This document shows, piece by piece, positions 47,330 to 61,513 of a DNA stretch of 64,000 bases. The notes under the pieces are model-generated. The model was not told the DNA's origin. It searched no databases and saw nothing but the letters and a program-made list of their open reading frames with translations. The first letter of the stretch is position 1, and every line of letters begins with the position of its first letter. The stretch spans positions 62,001-126,000 of the forward strand of contig CAWZYM010000395.1 of assembly GCA_963966185.1 (NCBI GenBank), read 5' to 3'. The stretch comes from Rhabditoides inermis. Its lineage: Eukaryota > Nematoda > Chromadorea > Rhabditida > Rhabditidae. Position numbers and translations under genes: made by a program.

Positions 47330-47463
47330 GCCTCCTGTTCCTTCTGGTGAAGCGTCAGCGTCAGCCGTTCGCGTGGAGCGACAAGATGTTCTCCAACTTT
47401 TCTATTGTCAAGGGCATTGCGTTCTCGCTGGGATGCTGTGTCCGCTAGCTCTGGTGAAGATAA
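47330..47463 (+). pseudogene. Broken copy of SLC46 exon 12
   Basis: The sequence follows bases of the SLC46 exon at 43428-43601 but on the opposite strand. It begins at GCCTCCTGTTCCTTCTGG and ends at CTCTGGTGAAGAT, with scattered substitutions. A 6-base tandem duplication (CAGCGT) and a 4-base deletion (GGGAATGATGCTG to GGGATGCTG) destroy the frame. The exon's last third and the flanking introns are absent. It is a partial duplicate, not a gene. Confidence 0.9.
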
Positions 47464-47830
47464 GTCATATTTATGCAAGCATACTAGTAGTGACGAATGT
47501 AAGTTTTTTGATTACATAAACATTGCTTAACGAAATTCGACATTTTTGACACTATAGCTCATGATATAACTTACACCGCACGCACGTAACCATGAGATCA
47601 TACGAATAAAGAAACTAACAATTTATTCCTTCTAATAAATAAAACAACACATCGTTGAAACCCAACCACAAAACTCATATCACACGTCGACATACCAGCT
47701 AAATAAATAACATGTTACAGATACTACAAACTACAATTAAGAACAACGGGCATTCTTCAGGGGATAAAGCGAAAGAAGACGACTGTGTGAAGGACTAAGA
47801 GGAATGATGGGTTATGCCCCAAATACATAA

Positions 47831-50800
47831 TCAGAAGGTGATGGTGATAGTGAACTGCTCCGAAAACTTGACGGCGGGGCGGCGGATAGAAATGACTTGT
47901 GTATCCCTGTCGTACTCGCTCTGCAGCTTCTCCGTCTTTCCGCCGAAAGCGATTTCAACGCTGCGAGGAGCAGAAGATGCACCGCGGATCTACAGAGAAT
48001 ATTGACAACACGTATTTTTTTATATTTAAAAATCCACTCACAATGACTTTCTCGAGCCAGTTCTTGACATCACGGTTTCCACTGGACTCGATCACAGATA
48101 GAACTGCCTTCGATCCGCTCGTCCTGAATCACGCCGTTAATCGACAAACGAATATAAGAACAAACAAATATTTAATAAACCTACTTGTAGTCGAGCTTGA
48201 CGAATCTGTAGTCTTTGTTGTGGTAGTCGTGGGTTTCCATGTCATCCAGGTATACTTCTCCCTTTGCTGCACCCTCCGAATCGAGAGCAACGAACAGAGT
48301 AAGGGGATCCTAAACAGAACAAGTCCACTCGGGTATAGCTATAAATCCCAATACTCACATCTTTCATGAGGGAAGCAGCTCTGCGCACGCGCTGCCAGGT
48401 AGGGACAATTGTACCACCAAGCTGCCAAACAGGGATAGCCTGCAACGCTTACTTCATAGCTGAATAGAATATACTCGAAAACTACCTTAACTCCTCCGTG
48501 GACAGGCGCTGAGACAGTGTGAGTTCCGACGGCAACCTTGGCTCCAGTATGGTAATCGTACCATTTCGTCATCTCGTCTCCCGGCAGCGTCACGCTCACG
48601 GATTCGGTGTCCTTCTCCGTCACCGAACGAACCAAAAGAGCATTTCCCACCATCCAAGCCTGAAACGACAGTTTTTAAATTAAGCGTCTTTTCAGAAGTC
48701 GAACCTTCTCCTCAGCAAAAAGAGCCTCGTCCTTAGGGAATTCGTACCACACGGGACGCATCGGAGGAGCGCCGTTCAACGAGTGCTCGCGGAACAATAC
48801 ATACCTACACACAAAAACATAGGTTATGATTACGTTTCAGAAACTAACCAGTAGGGCAGAAGAGTGTAACGTTCCCTGAGCGCATCCTTCACAGCCTTTT
48901 GGGTAGCATCCGAGAATAGCCACGGTTCGCGACGACGAGTGTCAATATGAGCGTGAGCACTAAAATAAAAGCACCATATTTTAGACGTTTAGTATGACGT
49001 ACCGGAGGAATGGTTGGTAAACGGCCGTCTGGTACCAGCGAATAAGAAGCTGCTCGTCGGGATTTCCGAAGAAGCCGCCGACATCACCTCCAACGAAGGG
49101 AATACCTGATACCGATAGTGAGAGAAGCATGGGCACAGTAATCGCGAGGTGGCCCCAATCGGCGGTGTTGTCTCCCGTCCAGATAGCAGCAGTGCGTTGA
49201 GTACCTGAACACTTCCATTTAAGAAAAAAGAAGAAAAAATGTCTAGAAATAGAAGACTATGTAATACGGACCAACAAATCCACTGCGAGAGAGAAGGAAA
49301 GGCCTGTCGCGACCACCAGTACGGGCAACAAGTCCCTCGAAGGTGTTGGTGTGATAGAAGAAGCCGTACATGTTGTGCACCTTAAAACATTAACCGCGTC
49401 AACCATTTAAGGTTGAATAACTAATATCTTGATATTTAAAAATCTAGTTTTTGTAACTTATTATTCATATTTTTACTTCTCTATGCTCCACTCCTCCATA
49501 GTGCAGCGCGTCCTTGTCCATAGTAATCTCCGGTCCAGAGAACACAGACGGCTCATTCATGTCGTTCCACGTGTGCAAATCGGGAGAGCTCCCATCGTAA
49601 CGCGTAAACGCGAACTGCGCCTTCCAGTATTCACGAGTCTAGAACAATCAATTTAACATCATAATTATTCAATACACGATTATTTGTATCATACGTTGGG
49701 ATTGAGGAAGTCAAGATACTCCGACGCTCCAGGCCAGCAGTGACCCTCAAAGTCAGTCACATTGTCGGAGCGCTTCACAAAAAGACCGAGATCCTTGGCG
49801 TCCTTGTACACGCTAGAATACACAGTAAAAAAAAAGAATCTTTCGCTGTTTCTCACTTGTATCCGTCGTCCTTCTTGATATGGGGATCAATTATAGTAAC
49901 CATCTTGCGTCCCTTGCTCGCCACTCCCTCCACCATCTCCTTGGGATGAGCGAACTTCAGCTTATCCCAGGTGAAGTATTTCTTTCCGTCCGTGTGCTCA
50001 ATATCCAACCACAACACGTCCATAGGCAGGTCGTGCTCGTCGAAACCAGCGTTCACCTGGCATATTTTTTTTTTCAAATATTATTTTGTATTAACTCCAC
50101 ATCCACACGTTAGCCTAACCTGCGCGACATCCTGCTCGTCATTGTAATTCCATCTGCATTGGTGATAGCCCAAAGCAAAGATGGGTGGGAGAGGAGTCAC
50201 CTAATCAAATGATTAATTTAAATTTGGAAAAAAAGAAATACAAATATTTTTTAAACTCACTCCCGAGGTCTTCGCATACTGCTTCTGGACATCCTGAGGA
50301 GAAGGTCCAGGGAAGAAGAAAATATCAACAAGACCAGCCTCGGAGATAAAGTGTGCATCAAAGTGCGGCACATCAGAAGAGGGTGTGATCTGTAAGAGAA
50401 TTATTAACAAAATAGCAATATCACGCAACACTGCTCGACACGCACACAATACATTCATGTTAGCCATTCACCTCCCAGCCCAACACCAACTGCAAGCACC
50501 CTCTATACGCCGATTTCAGAACACGCAGTGTCTAAACACAAGAACTCCACACAACAAACATGTAAAACCACACACAAACTTGCGTCCTTACCTTATCCAT
50601 CATGGAACGGAACATGCCCTTATCAGACGTCGATGATTTGGTGTCAATCCACGTCTCTGCCGCATTCAGCCTAAAAATGAATGAAAGCGTATTGACTCAT
50701 TGAAAACATTTTTGAATTAATTGAACTGACAACTGACCAAAGTGCTCCGATCGTACTATGTTTGTTGTGGGCAACGAGATACGGCACGGCGACGTAGAGG

Positions 50801-51826
50801 GCCATGGGGTTGTGCAGCTCATATTCAAACACGTCCAAGTTGTACAGACGGTAAGGATCAGTCGATCCCACCTACAAATAAGTATACAACCCAAAATAAC
50901 ATTAACATACAGTTGACTTGAGAGAGAAATCATCGGCGTGCTCTGCTAGACCGTAAGCGTGTTTGAATCCCACAAACGAGACGTCAACCTGAATAATAAA
51001 CAATTTTAATCGAAAAACATCAACCAAAAACTCACACCAACAGAACTGCTTCCAAACGGCTTGGAGTCCTTGAAGCTTTTGAAGCTCTCCTCCCAGAATC
51101 CCTCAGGGTATGCAATACCTTCCTCCTTCACACGGAAGTGCTCCACCTTGAGCTTGCCTTCCCTGTTCACTTGCGCGACTAGGTCACCCTTCTCGTTCAC
51201 AACATCAATCATGAAAGGCGAGCGATGCACAACCAACTAAACATTGATTAGATGTAAATTGAAAAAAGGAAAATATATACCTTCCATTTTTTGTCTCCTC
51301 CGGAAATAATGGCTTCCTCAGCCGCAACATTCACAGATTCGAAGGCGAGCTGAACACGATTGTAATATAGAAACAGTTCATCAAAGAAAGTACTTACAGT
51401 CTCGGGTTCCTTCTCCCCGTCGAGTGCCCTGGTGGGCACAAAACGCTGACGAAGAGCGCCTGTGGGCTCGTCGATTTGAACACGAGAGCGTCCATCAGTC
51501 AGTCCAGAGATCTATAACATGATAATAACATCACATATAGCATAACACATTATTTTTTAACCCACCGTGAGCAGAAGCTTGTTCTCGGAATTGGCAAGGA
51601 TGGCAGTGAATTTGTATCCCTCGTGCTTCACCGACGACCAGTCAACGACGTAACCCGTATTCTCCTGCAAATGTTTTGTGAAAACATTTTAACGATTAAA
51701 ACAAACTTGAATTGATCTGTGACGTTTGCAGAATGCAGATTGATCGCACGTCTTGAAGTCCTCTCTCTTGACAGCAAGAGAGAGGCATGCGAGTGCGGTG
51801 AGTACCGCAACGCCTCGCAGCCACAT
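47831..51826 (-). CDS. ganab: Glucosidase II alpha subunit (glycoside hydrolase family 31)
   Basis: The ER enzyme that trims the two inner alpha-1,3-glucoses from N-glycans and controls calnexin/calretic­ulin folding cycles. Twenty-two exons, from 51707-51826 to 47831-47989, give 908 residues, close to the family's usual size. A signal peptide ([19 protein letters not shown]) leads into CKRHRSIQ, as in other glucosidase II alpha subunits. The GH31 core shows [42 protein letters not shown], the nucleophile in [26 protein letters not shown], the acid/base region [20 protein letters not shown] and [18 protein letters not shown]. The protein lacks an ER-retention tail, as expected because the beta subunit supplies it. 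The intron before 50389 contains a 60-base open stretch that I treat as intronic. The gene lies downstream of PRMT1 on the same strand after 560 bases. Confidence 0.96.
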
Positions 51827-52386
51827 GGTGATTTTATTACTAAAACAAAATACAATCCAGAATAAACATAAGTGGTGAAGTTGAAAAAAATAGAAAGGAC
51901 GGAGCGTGCATGGCATTGCTGACGTTGCGTAGAGAACAAGACACGCCCACTAGCGAACGTAAAAAGTAAACGATCAATAACATCCAATACCTATGGAAAG
52001 GAAAAGCACGGATTAGAAGGTATTGAATCGAATGAAACAAATTAGTATTAACAAAAAAACTCGTGTAAAAAGGTGAAATCATTTATTTTATATGGATTGT
52101 GCAACAATAACAACCGAGCGGGGCGCACGGGTCTAAAAACAGGCAGCTACCCGCTCAAGGCTATAATACAATGTGAACATGATCAGATAACACTGCGCCT
52201 ACTTTCAACAATAACATGTAGATAAAATAATGCAGCATCTGAAAGTAACAACATGAAGGTAACGTTTGAATATGGACATGAACAGTATCTAACGAAGTTA
52301 CTAATTGAACAACAAGTGCCAACACACCAAATGGCGGGCAAGTAAAGATTTACAGCGAGCAAAAGTAAAACAATGCCTATAGAGAT
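51827..52386. other. Intergenic region between PRMT1 and glucosidase II
   Basis: AT-rich; holds the PRMT1 3' UTR with a possible polyadenylation signal (AATAAA on the minus strand at 52082-52087) and the glucosidase II leader. A T-rich acceptor (TTTGTTTTAG) lies 13 bases before the glucosidase start codon. Confidence 0.5.
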
Positions 52387-54674
<2,288 letters not shown>

Positions 54675-55056
54675 CGGCAAGTGGCGGCAACGAGAGTTCG
54701 TCTCTTGGGACACGTGCTGCGACGAGAAGACCATCGGATTGTGAAGCAAGCTGCGCTCACACTACCGCCGCCGGAGTGGAGACGAGGCCCAGGAAGGAAA
54801 CGCGCCACATGGGACGAGAAACTGAAGGAGGATGTCGGGCCCACGCCTGCCGTGCGCGCCAAGGTTACCTCGAGAGACACTTCGTTCCGCAGAGCTTGGA
54901 ACACTCGCAACGGGCAGTGGATGGACGCTGTCATGGACATGGCACAAGACCGCGTCAAGTGGTCAGAACTGGTTCACGCGATGCTCGCCGGCTAAGGGGC
55001 GACAATGCTCCAGATGATCTACGGAGAATCGGCCGAGGAGTGAGTGAGTGAGTGAG
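54675..55056 (+). mobile_element. 5'-truncated RTE copy (3' end only)
   Basis: 382 bases corresponding to the last part of the element at 808-4002, ending in the same (TGAG)n tail and flanked by a perfect 10-bp duplication TTATTATGGA (54665-54674 and 55057-55066). About four substitutions separate it from the full-length copy. It encodes the C-terminal ~110 residues of the polyprotein in frame. It lies about 20 bases downstream of the BBS8 stop codon, in antisense orientation, within the likely 3' UTR. Confidence 0.95.
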
Positions 55057-55087
55057 TTATTATGGAACAACTTTTTTATGCCATTCG

Positions 55088-57128
55088 TCAAATCATTGTG
55101 TAGAGATTGTCGATGTGACGAAGGAGTGTCTTGGAATGATTATGTTCTGGGAAGATGGCGAGAGCCTTGAGTAGCATCGCTCTTGACTCACTGTACTGCC
55201 CTGTCTGCAAACAGTTTGATTGTGACATATCACCACGTATCGTTCACCTGGTACTCGACGAGTGCGAGGTTGAAGTGCGGTTCAAATAGGTGTGCCGCTT
55301 TCTGGATGGAGCTGCGGTAGAGTGCCTTCGCCTGATCATACTTCCCCTCGCGCATGCTGAGTATGCCGAGATTGCAGAGCGCCTCTCCGTGTTCCGGGTC
55401 CACTGTGAGGGCGAGGCGGAAACTGCGAGTCGCCATCTTCATGTCACCGATTGCCTGTGAAAGGAGCTATGCACACCATCACTCCCGTCCCTCCTACCAA
55501 TCCGATCTGTCCAGTGTTGTACCACACATCCGCCTGCACATCGTCCGTCGCAGTGGCGTGTGCTCTGAAGACGACACAGTCACTGGATGTACACAATCAC
55601 ACTCTCACCTCTCGATGCAGCTGACAGCGAGGTCGAACTGCTGGCAGTAGAAGCAGCAGAGGCCGACGTTGAGGAACACTTCCGCCGAGTTCACCCCCAT
55701 CTGGATGATGCGTCTGAAACGCGCCATGCATACTGGTGAGTGACTCCTCCTCACCTGTAATAGCGCAGTGCAATCTCCGCCTGATCATTGTAGAAGTAGC
55801 TAGTGGCGATGCACGCTATTGCCTCCACGTTGTTCGCTTGGAACGATAGAATCTGAAACGTTCGTTGTATTCTTTTTTCCACTCTCCCCTACCGTTTTGT
55901 AGGTGGCAATGGAGTCATCCAAATGACCGAGTAGCTGAAACCAACGTTGTTTTCTACGCAGATATTACAACTTTATGCGTTCCTCTTGTGTTCTAGCCAG
56001 TCCGGTGAGTAGAGTGACGTCTCCTTTGAACTGCTCCAATCCCTCCTCGTAGTATTTTACTGCCAACAGCGGCTGGTCCAGACGCAAATACAGCTATATA
56101 TAATAGAAAAAAATTGATTCAAAATTCCGTTGAAGTGTTACCTTGGATAGATACGCAAACGTCTCGACCATCTTGTGGTTCTTGAGGGAGGATATGAACT
56201 GTTTCTCCGCGTCTTGGAATAGACCGAGACGATAGTAGCATTTGCCTAGCTGATTCTTCCAGAACCAGTCGTTGAAGTCCGCATTCTTCGTTGCGATCGC
56301 CGCTATCTGAAAGTGTTATTTAGTCATTGCATCTTTTTCCTTCTTCTCTCACCTGATGCGCAGTCTTCACATCTCCTTCGTGGTAGAAGACGTATTCGAA
56401 CAGCTGTCTGTTCACTTGGCTGTCCGACGCATACTTTTCCACATTCAGTCGAGCTAGGTTCACAAACGGTCCCTCTGGGTTCGCTGCCATAGACGCCTGC
56501 AAGCATCACTGTCCCCACTCCCTCACTCTTTCTCCACGCACCGTTCCGAGACGCAGCTGCCTGGCACTGCTGCTGGACGCGGCTCGAGCTGTCTTGGCAG
56601 TCCTGGATGTCCTCACAGCCTGCTCCATGGTGCCCGGCCGGAGAGACTGCGTCATAGGACGCACCACCCCAGACAACGGACGGCCAGCCGTCGTCGTCGG
56701 TCTATGATTTAGGTTTGATCTACCTGTCACATATGTTTTACCTGAGAATGGGATTGCTTCCTCTGGCGGATGTCACTGGTCTCTGTAGACTCGTTCCCGG
56801 GCGCGCATTCGGTGCGATCGTGTTCTAATAAAATTACGTGGATGTGTTATCCCAATCCCACCTGTTCAAGGAAGGTCTCCGCGATTCCAACATCATTGTT
56901 GTCAATTTCATCCACAAACAACGAATCGGTCAAACATGACAGCTTCAACGCCCACGCAGCCTCCAAGAAATATTTACTATGCGACTATCAAATCGTGCAT
57001 ACCTGGTCGAGTGGGTTCTTGGCGAGAAGCTTGGTGCACTCCTTCTCAGCCTCGTCTATCTGGTTGACTTTGTAAAAGCGGAGTGCCTTGAATAGTCCGT
57101 CGAATGTCTTTGCAGGCTCATCCGACAT
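55088..57128 (-). CDS. bbs-8: BBS8/TTC8, TPR subunit of the BBSome
   Basis: BBS8 is a tetratricopeptide-repeat subunit of the BBSome, the coat that moves membrane cargo in cilia. The first exon (57003-57128) encodes MSDEPAKTFDGLFKALRFYKVNQIDEAEKEC. Conserved BBS8 blocks follow: NTIAPNARPGTSLQRPVTSARGSNPILRP, RPMTQSLRPGTMEQAVRTSRTAKTARAAS, ANPEGPFVNLARLNVEKYASD, LFEYVFYHEGDVKTAHQ and NDWFWKNQLGKCYYRLGLFQDAEKQF. Then come tandem TPRs (LYLRLDQPLLAVKYYEEGLEQF, AEIALRYYR, EVFLNVGLCCFYCQQFDLA, ADVWYNTGQIGQAIGDMKMATRSFRLALTVDPEHGEALCNLGI). The last exon, 55088-55204, ends AIFPEHNHSKTLLRHIDNLYTMI. I did not fix every internal boundary. An X-box 54 bases upstream of the start codon predicts expression in ciliated neurons under DAF-19/RFX. 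Confidence 0.95.
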
Positions 57129-57766
57129 GTTCCCACTGTCCAGCTGTCGTGTGCCGCGCGCTTTCCTTCTCGTATCCACGGGTATCCATGACGACCGCGC
57201 TCCATCCGCGTCAACCTATTTACAAACATATACCTATTCCGAAACGTGCTTCATATTCATACAGCATTGCATTTGATACATTTCCCCACTCTCATGAGTA
57301 AGACGGTGTTCATAGATCACGTGAGGGAAGATATGAGAATGAGAGTGCATAGGGGGTATCCCGTCCCTCCATTCTTCGAGAGTCGAGTGTAATCTTACCG
57401 GTTTCCAGCCTTGTTTTCCTGTTTAGTGCAAGTGTAGCATTTGTCGCCCTGGAGTCAGCGATTCCTCGGAACCCCCCAGCCCACATCCCACGCACATTAC
57501 AACACTTCCCCAGGCAAGAGAGAGCAGTCGGACCAACGCGAATTACTCCCTCGCTCATCTCTTTCTCTCATTCTCTCTTTCGACATCACAGCTGCTATCG
57601 ATCAATCGATTCAGCTTCCACAGACCACACACAACGCACTCTCGTCTTTATTACTGCGTAGCACCAAAGGAGAAGACAATTATGAACAGTCGAATATGAC
57701 GATAATTGGATAGAAGATATATGTAGTTGTGTGTGGGGGCGGATGGGTCTCTCTGGCGGGGCTTGT
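57129..57766. other. Region between BBS8 and UNC-87
   Basis: Holds the BBS8 promoter with the X-box and the UNC-87 3' UTR. No further gene seen. Confidence 0.55.
57182..57195 (+). promoter_or_regulatory. X-box (DAF-19/RFX site) of bbs-8
   Basis: GTATCCATGACGAC fits the nematode X-box consensus RTHNYYATRRNRAC at every position and lies 54 bases upstream of the BBS8 start codon, inside the usual window for C. elegans ciliary genes. Confidence 0.8.
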
Positions 57767-60571
57767 CTACCACATACGGCGCACGTACTCTCCGCGAACG
57801 TCACGGGGCGTTCCGAACGCCGACATTCCGCACTGCAACGCACCACGTCATCGTTGTTCGAAGTCTCCCCCTCCCCCGCCCTCCTACCTGGGAAGCGAAG
57901 TCCTCCTGTCCGGACCAGAAGGGCACGTCGGGCCTGCGGGCCATGTCAGCCGGCAGCTCCTCGTGGGTGTCGTCCACGAACGGAGTGTAGCACTGTCTGC
58001 AATCTCATCACTCATCAGCTGATCAAGATAGCAGCTGATCGATCAGCTGATCGCGCACTCACCGCGGCATTCCGAATCCGGTCTTTCCGGCCTGCGACTC
58101 GAGGAAGTTGACTCCCATCTGGTAGGGGATCATTCCCTGCGAGGCACGGTCCTGGAATATGCAACGTCATCTCTCGCTTTCGCTCTTTCGTTTCTCTCTC
58201 GCTCTTCTCTTCTCCCATTCACCGACCTGAGCCTGGAGGGTGAGGATGGTGTTGTTACGGAAGGCTCCGAATCCGGTCATACCGGCCTGAGAGGCTCCAT
58301 CCCTCCATCCGGTGGTCTGGCGAGAGGTCGATCCCTCGTCGTGCGGCATCTCACCGCGGATGTCGTCCTGAATACTCTCGTTGACACATGCTCTCCCCTT
58401 TCTTCTCCCTCCCTCCTTCTCCCTCTCCCACCTTGTACTTGGTGATCTCGCGACGGGGCATTCCGAATCCGGTCATTCCGGACTGGTTGGCGAATCGGTT
58501 GGTTCCCATCTGCAGGTGGATGAATCCCTGCGAGTCGCGGTCCTGGTCGTTGCAGCGACGCACTGAACACAATACACCACGTTATCAGTAACTTAGTAAC
58601 ACCTCTCTCTCTCTTCTTCTTCTACTCACCATCGACGATGCGGGGCATTCCGATTCCGGTCATTCCAGCCTGTGAGGCGAGCTTGTTGGTTCCGGACTGG
58701 AGGGGCACGATTCCGTCGGAAGCGCGGGCCTTCTCCTCGGTCACCTCGGAGGCACCTCCGGTTCCCTTGGTCCTGTAGTTGACATCACGAGGGGCTCCGA
58801 ATCCTGTAATCAATAGTATGGTCAGTGCTACGCTCACTTCTCCCGGTCTCTTTGCACGCACCAGTCTGTCCCTTCTGAGAAGCGAACTTGTTGGTTCCGG
58901 ACTGGAGACGCTCCGAGCTCTTCAGGTTGGCGATCTTGGTCTCGTCGGTGATCTCAGCCAGGTTCTCCGACTTGACCTTGTCGACGACGTCACGAGGGCG
59001 TCCGAATCCTGAAGCACGCACAATGTGAAAATACTCATAATCGTCATTTCTTGTCTTCCTTGTTTTTCTTCCTTGTCTTCATTGTATTAGTGTTGTTGTG
59101 TGATGGGTTGCACCCGAGTGCCTAGTCTGATAAGTGCTCTCCAACCCATACATAGTTCGTCCCATATATTTCGTGCAAACCGTGTGTTCCTTCTTTCTCG
59201 GTAATCGGGATGCATTCCAGAGGGGCCATCTGTTCCCTGTCACACGCCGACCTGTCTCTCCAGCCACCACTACTACTGTACCACAACAAGATAACCACTC
59301 ATCCTATATACGCTCCACGTGTATTCTGATCACTTAATCAATCCCTCTTCTAATGATTTAAGCGGATTCATCAGCTAGACATCGGCTCGTGTTATCGTAA
59401 CCCACTCATCACTTCTTTAAATGTTTGCGGTGCTATTAAGATTACACTATCTCTTTTCTCAGTGAACATTGTACCCCTGCTCGCCACTCACCGGTCATTC
59501 CCCTCTGGGAGGCGTACTTGTTCGATCCGGCCTGGATGGGGATGATTCCCTCGGAGCGCATGAGCTTCTCCTTGGTGTGGATGGTGGAGGGCTTTCCTCC
59601 GGAGTAGAGCTCCTGCTTGCGCAGCACGGACTTGGGGATGGATGGGATGGCTCCTCCGCGTCCGGGGGTCGGCGACTTGAGCGAAGCCGACGACGGCGCC
59701 GCCGCGCGCGGAGACAGGGCCGCAGCCTGCAACATTCCAACTTGTATTTTGTATTAATGTTTCAACTTCTAAGTCCTAAGTTTTGCAGGTAACTGCAATG
59801 CATCACGATTGATGGCATCGTCTGGCGAGAGATCTCGGGGCAGCTAGCGAGAGAGTGCGAGATAGTGTGGGTGCGGAGAAGACCAGAGAGGGGATGTTAC
59901 ACCCTCGCATTGCGGCTGTCGACAACAACACAACAATTGCGGATCAAAGCTAAAGCCACCCTACACAAATAACCGTCTGATCCAGTGAACCATCATAAGA
60001 CAATACGAACTCTTCATATACAACGCCCTTTCGAATTCCGCGCATTCCCATAAAGTACACGTCTCTAATGGTCAACACAGGGATTACTGTAGTACTGATA
60101 TGAGTTGTCTCCCAATGAGCCTCCCACATGTGCTTCCTACTAGCTGTTTTGTTTGCACCCGCATGCCAGCCTCGTATTACAGTGTAATGTCAAAATGAGA
60201 AACTCATGCGGCGACGTTGCCCGCACATCCCCATATCCCCTACTCTCTCCCCTCTGTTACAACAGCCCTCTCCCATCTCCGCTATTCAAATCCCTTTTCT
60301 AATCGATAAGACAACAGAATATCGATCAGCTAATCAGCTATAATTCACCCGAAACGATCAGGCTGACAAATGCGATAGGGCTGCGATAAGCGAGCTGTGA
60401 TTGGCAAATGTGGAATGTGGCGTCATCATTAGAAATATATGCGGTGGAGAGAGTAAGGTGTGCACTGACCGGGGCGGGCTCGGGGGCCTCGGCCTCTTCC
60501 TGGGGGGCCTCGGAGACATCCTCCTGCTCCTGCTCCTCCTCGTCAACGTACTCGTCCTCGACGTCAGACAT
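57767..60571 (-). CDS. unc-87: UNC-87-like protein with seven calponin-like (CLIK) repeats
   Basis: UNC-87 binds and bundles actin along thin filaments of nematode muscle. Nine exons (60470-60571, 59492-59726, 58862-59008, 58630-58803, 58432-58562, 58227-58367, 58063-58151, 57888-57996, 57767-57832) give 397 residues. An acidic N-terminus (MSDVEDEYVDEEEQEQED) and a Pro/Ser-rich stretch lead to seven CLIK-23 repeats: QAGSNKYASQRGMTGFGRPRD, QSGTNKFASQKGQTGFGAPRD, QSGTNKLASQAGMTGIGMPR, QMGTNRFANQSGMTGFGMPRR, GWRDGASQAGMTGFGAFRN, QMGVNFLESQAGKTGFGMPR and WSGQEDFASQCGMSAFGTPRD. Most introns interrupt the repeats at or next to MTG|FG or after GMPR. Repeat 5 has lost the normal (Q/W).GtN start (GWRDGAS) and is the most diverged. 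A minus-strand AATAAA lies at 57647-57652. Seven repeats is the number in C. elegans UNC-87. Confidence 0.93.
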
Positions 60572-61245
60572 GATGGTACGGTAGGTTCTACAACGAGTGT
60601 ACGATAGAGCGAACAGGGCACAACAACGCCGGACGGGAGAAACTAGAAGGCGAATAGAACAAGGAAAGTATGATGTGAATAGTAGTGGTTGGTGAGGGAG
60701 TGAGGTGCCGCGGCTAGTGCGCTGGCAGTTGTGAGAGAGAGGCTGCCTGCCTGCCCGCAGGCATCCCGCCCCCTTGCCGTTGTACACCGAATGCGAGAGA
60801 GAGGGAGAGAGGGAGAGGAGGGTTTTTGCTGACGGAGGGCGGCTGAGTGATCGGAGGGATGTCTGAGGGGGCTGAACACCCTCCTTCTCTCACACCCGAG
60901 ACAGGTGCGTGCCCGCCAAAAACCAACAGACATCCCACAAACTCTACCGTATCGAGTATAGTCGGTGACCTCCTTCTATTTCGGGCGATACACACATTTC
61001 ACAATTAGGCTCATATCAGTAGATAATGTCAGCGGTCAATTGGCCAAACAAAACTTCGCCTCTCACTGGCGGGAGCCTGGTGTGAGTGAGAGAATGTTAC
61101 ACCACCCACAAGCATTGATCCCAACACAACACCGACAAGTGACAGACAACAATATGTTTATGTATAGAATAACAATATAGAAAAGTGAGATCAGCGGAGT
61201 ACCCGAGAGATGGAGAAGAGGAGGAGGAGCAGTGGAGGAGCAGTC
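60572..61245. other. Upstream region of the UNC-87 gene
   Basis: No exon supported. Contains purine-rich stretches near 60780-60830, and should include the UNC-87 promoter and the neuropeptide gene's 3' UTR. Confidence 0.5.
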
Positions 61246-61513
61246 TTATCCAGGACGGATGCCTGCTCCGTGCTGTCCTGTAGCAATCATCTCCCGAAGG
61301 AGACGCTCCAACTGTGCAATGTTATCACGCTTCACTCGAACATCTGAAACAAACATACTTCACTACAACATTATGAACGAAACGAAACAAAACAGAAACA
61401 AAAAAAACAGTACAAAACAGAAAATAATGCTCACCTGAGAACTTGAGGGGTGCAGCGATGGCAATAGCGAGGAGTGCGAAAAGCATGGCGGCCAGAAGAG
61501 TGTGTGCAGGCAT
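61246..61513 (-). CDS. Putative RPamide neuropeptide precursor (NLP-22/NLP-23-like)
   Basis: Two exons (61435-61513 and 61246-61343) encode 58 residues. A clear signal peptide (MPAHTLLAAMLFALLAIAIA) is followed by APLKFSDVRVKR, an amphipathic helix (DNIAQLERLLREM) and the C-terminus IATGQHGAGIRPG. KR is a convertase site, and the terminal Gly would be used to amidate, giving ...GIRP-NH2. The end resembles the C. elegans NLP-2/NLP-22/NLP-23 peptides (xIAIGRAGFRPamide) with two extra residues. Unlike those precursors, no dibasic site directly precedes the RPamide part. Either the single Arg in LLREM is cut, or the whole 26-residue helix-RPamide is the hormone. The family link is moderate; the secreted amidated peptide call is stronger. 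Confidence 0.7.

Noticed and set aside
50435..50535. Extra exon in glucosidase II (frame [19 protein letters not shown])
   Set aside because: The flanking exons join in phase without it, and family proteins have no insertion at that point.
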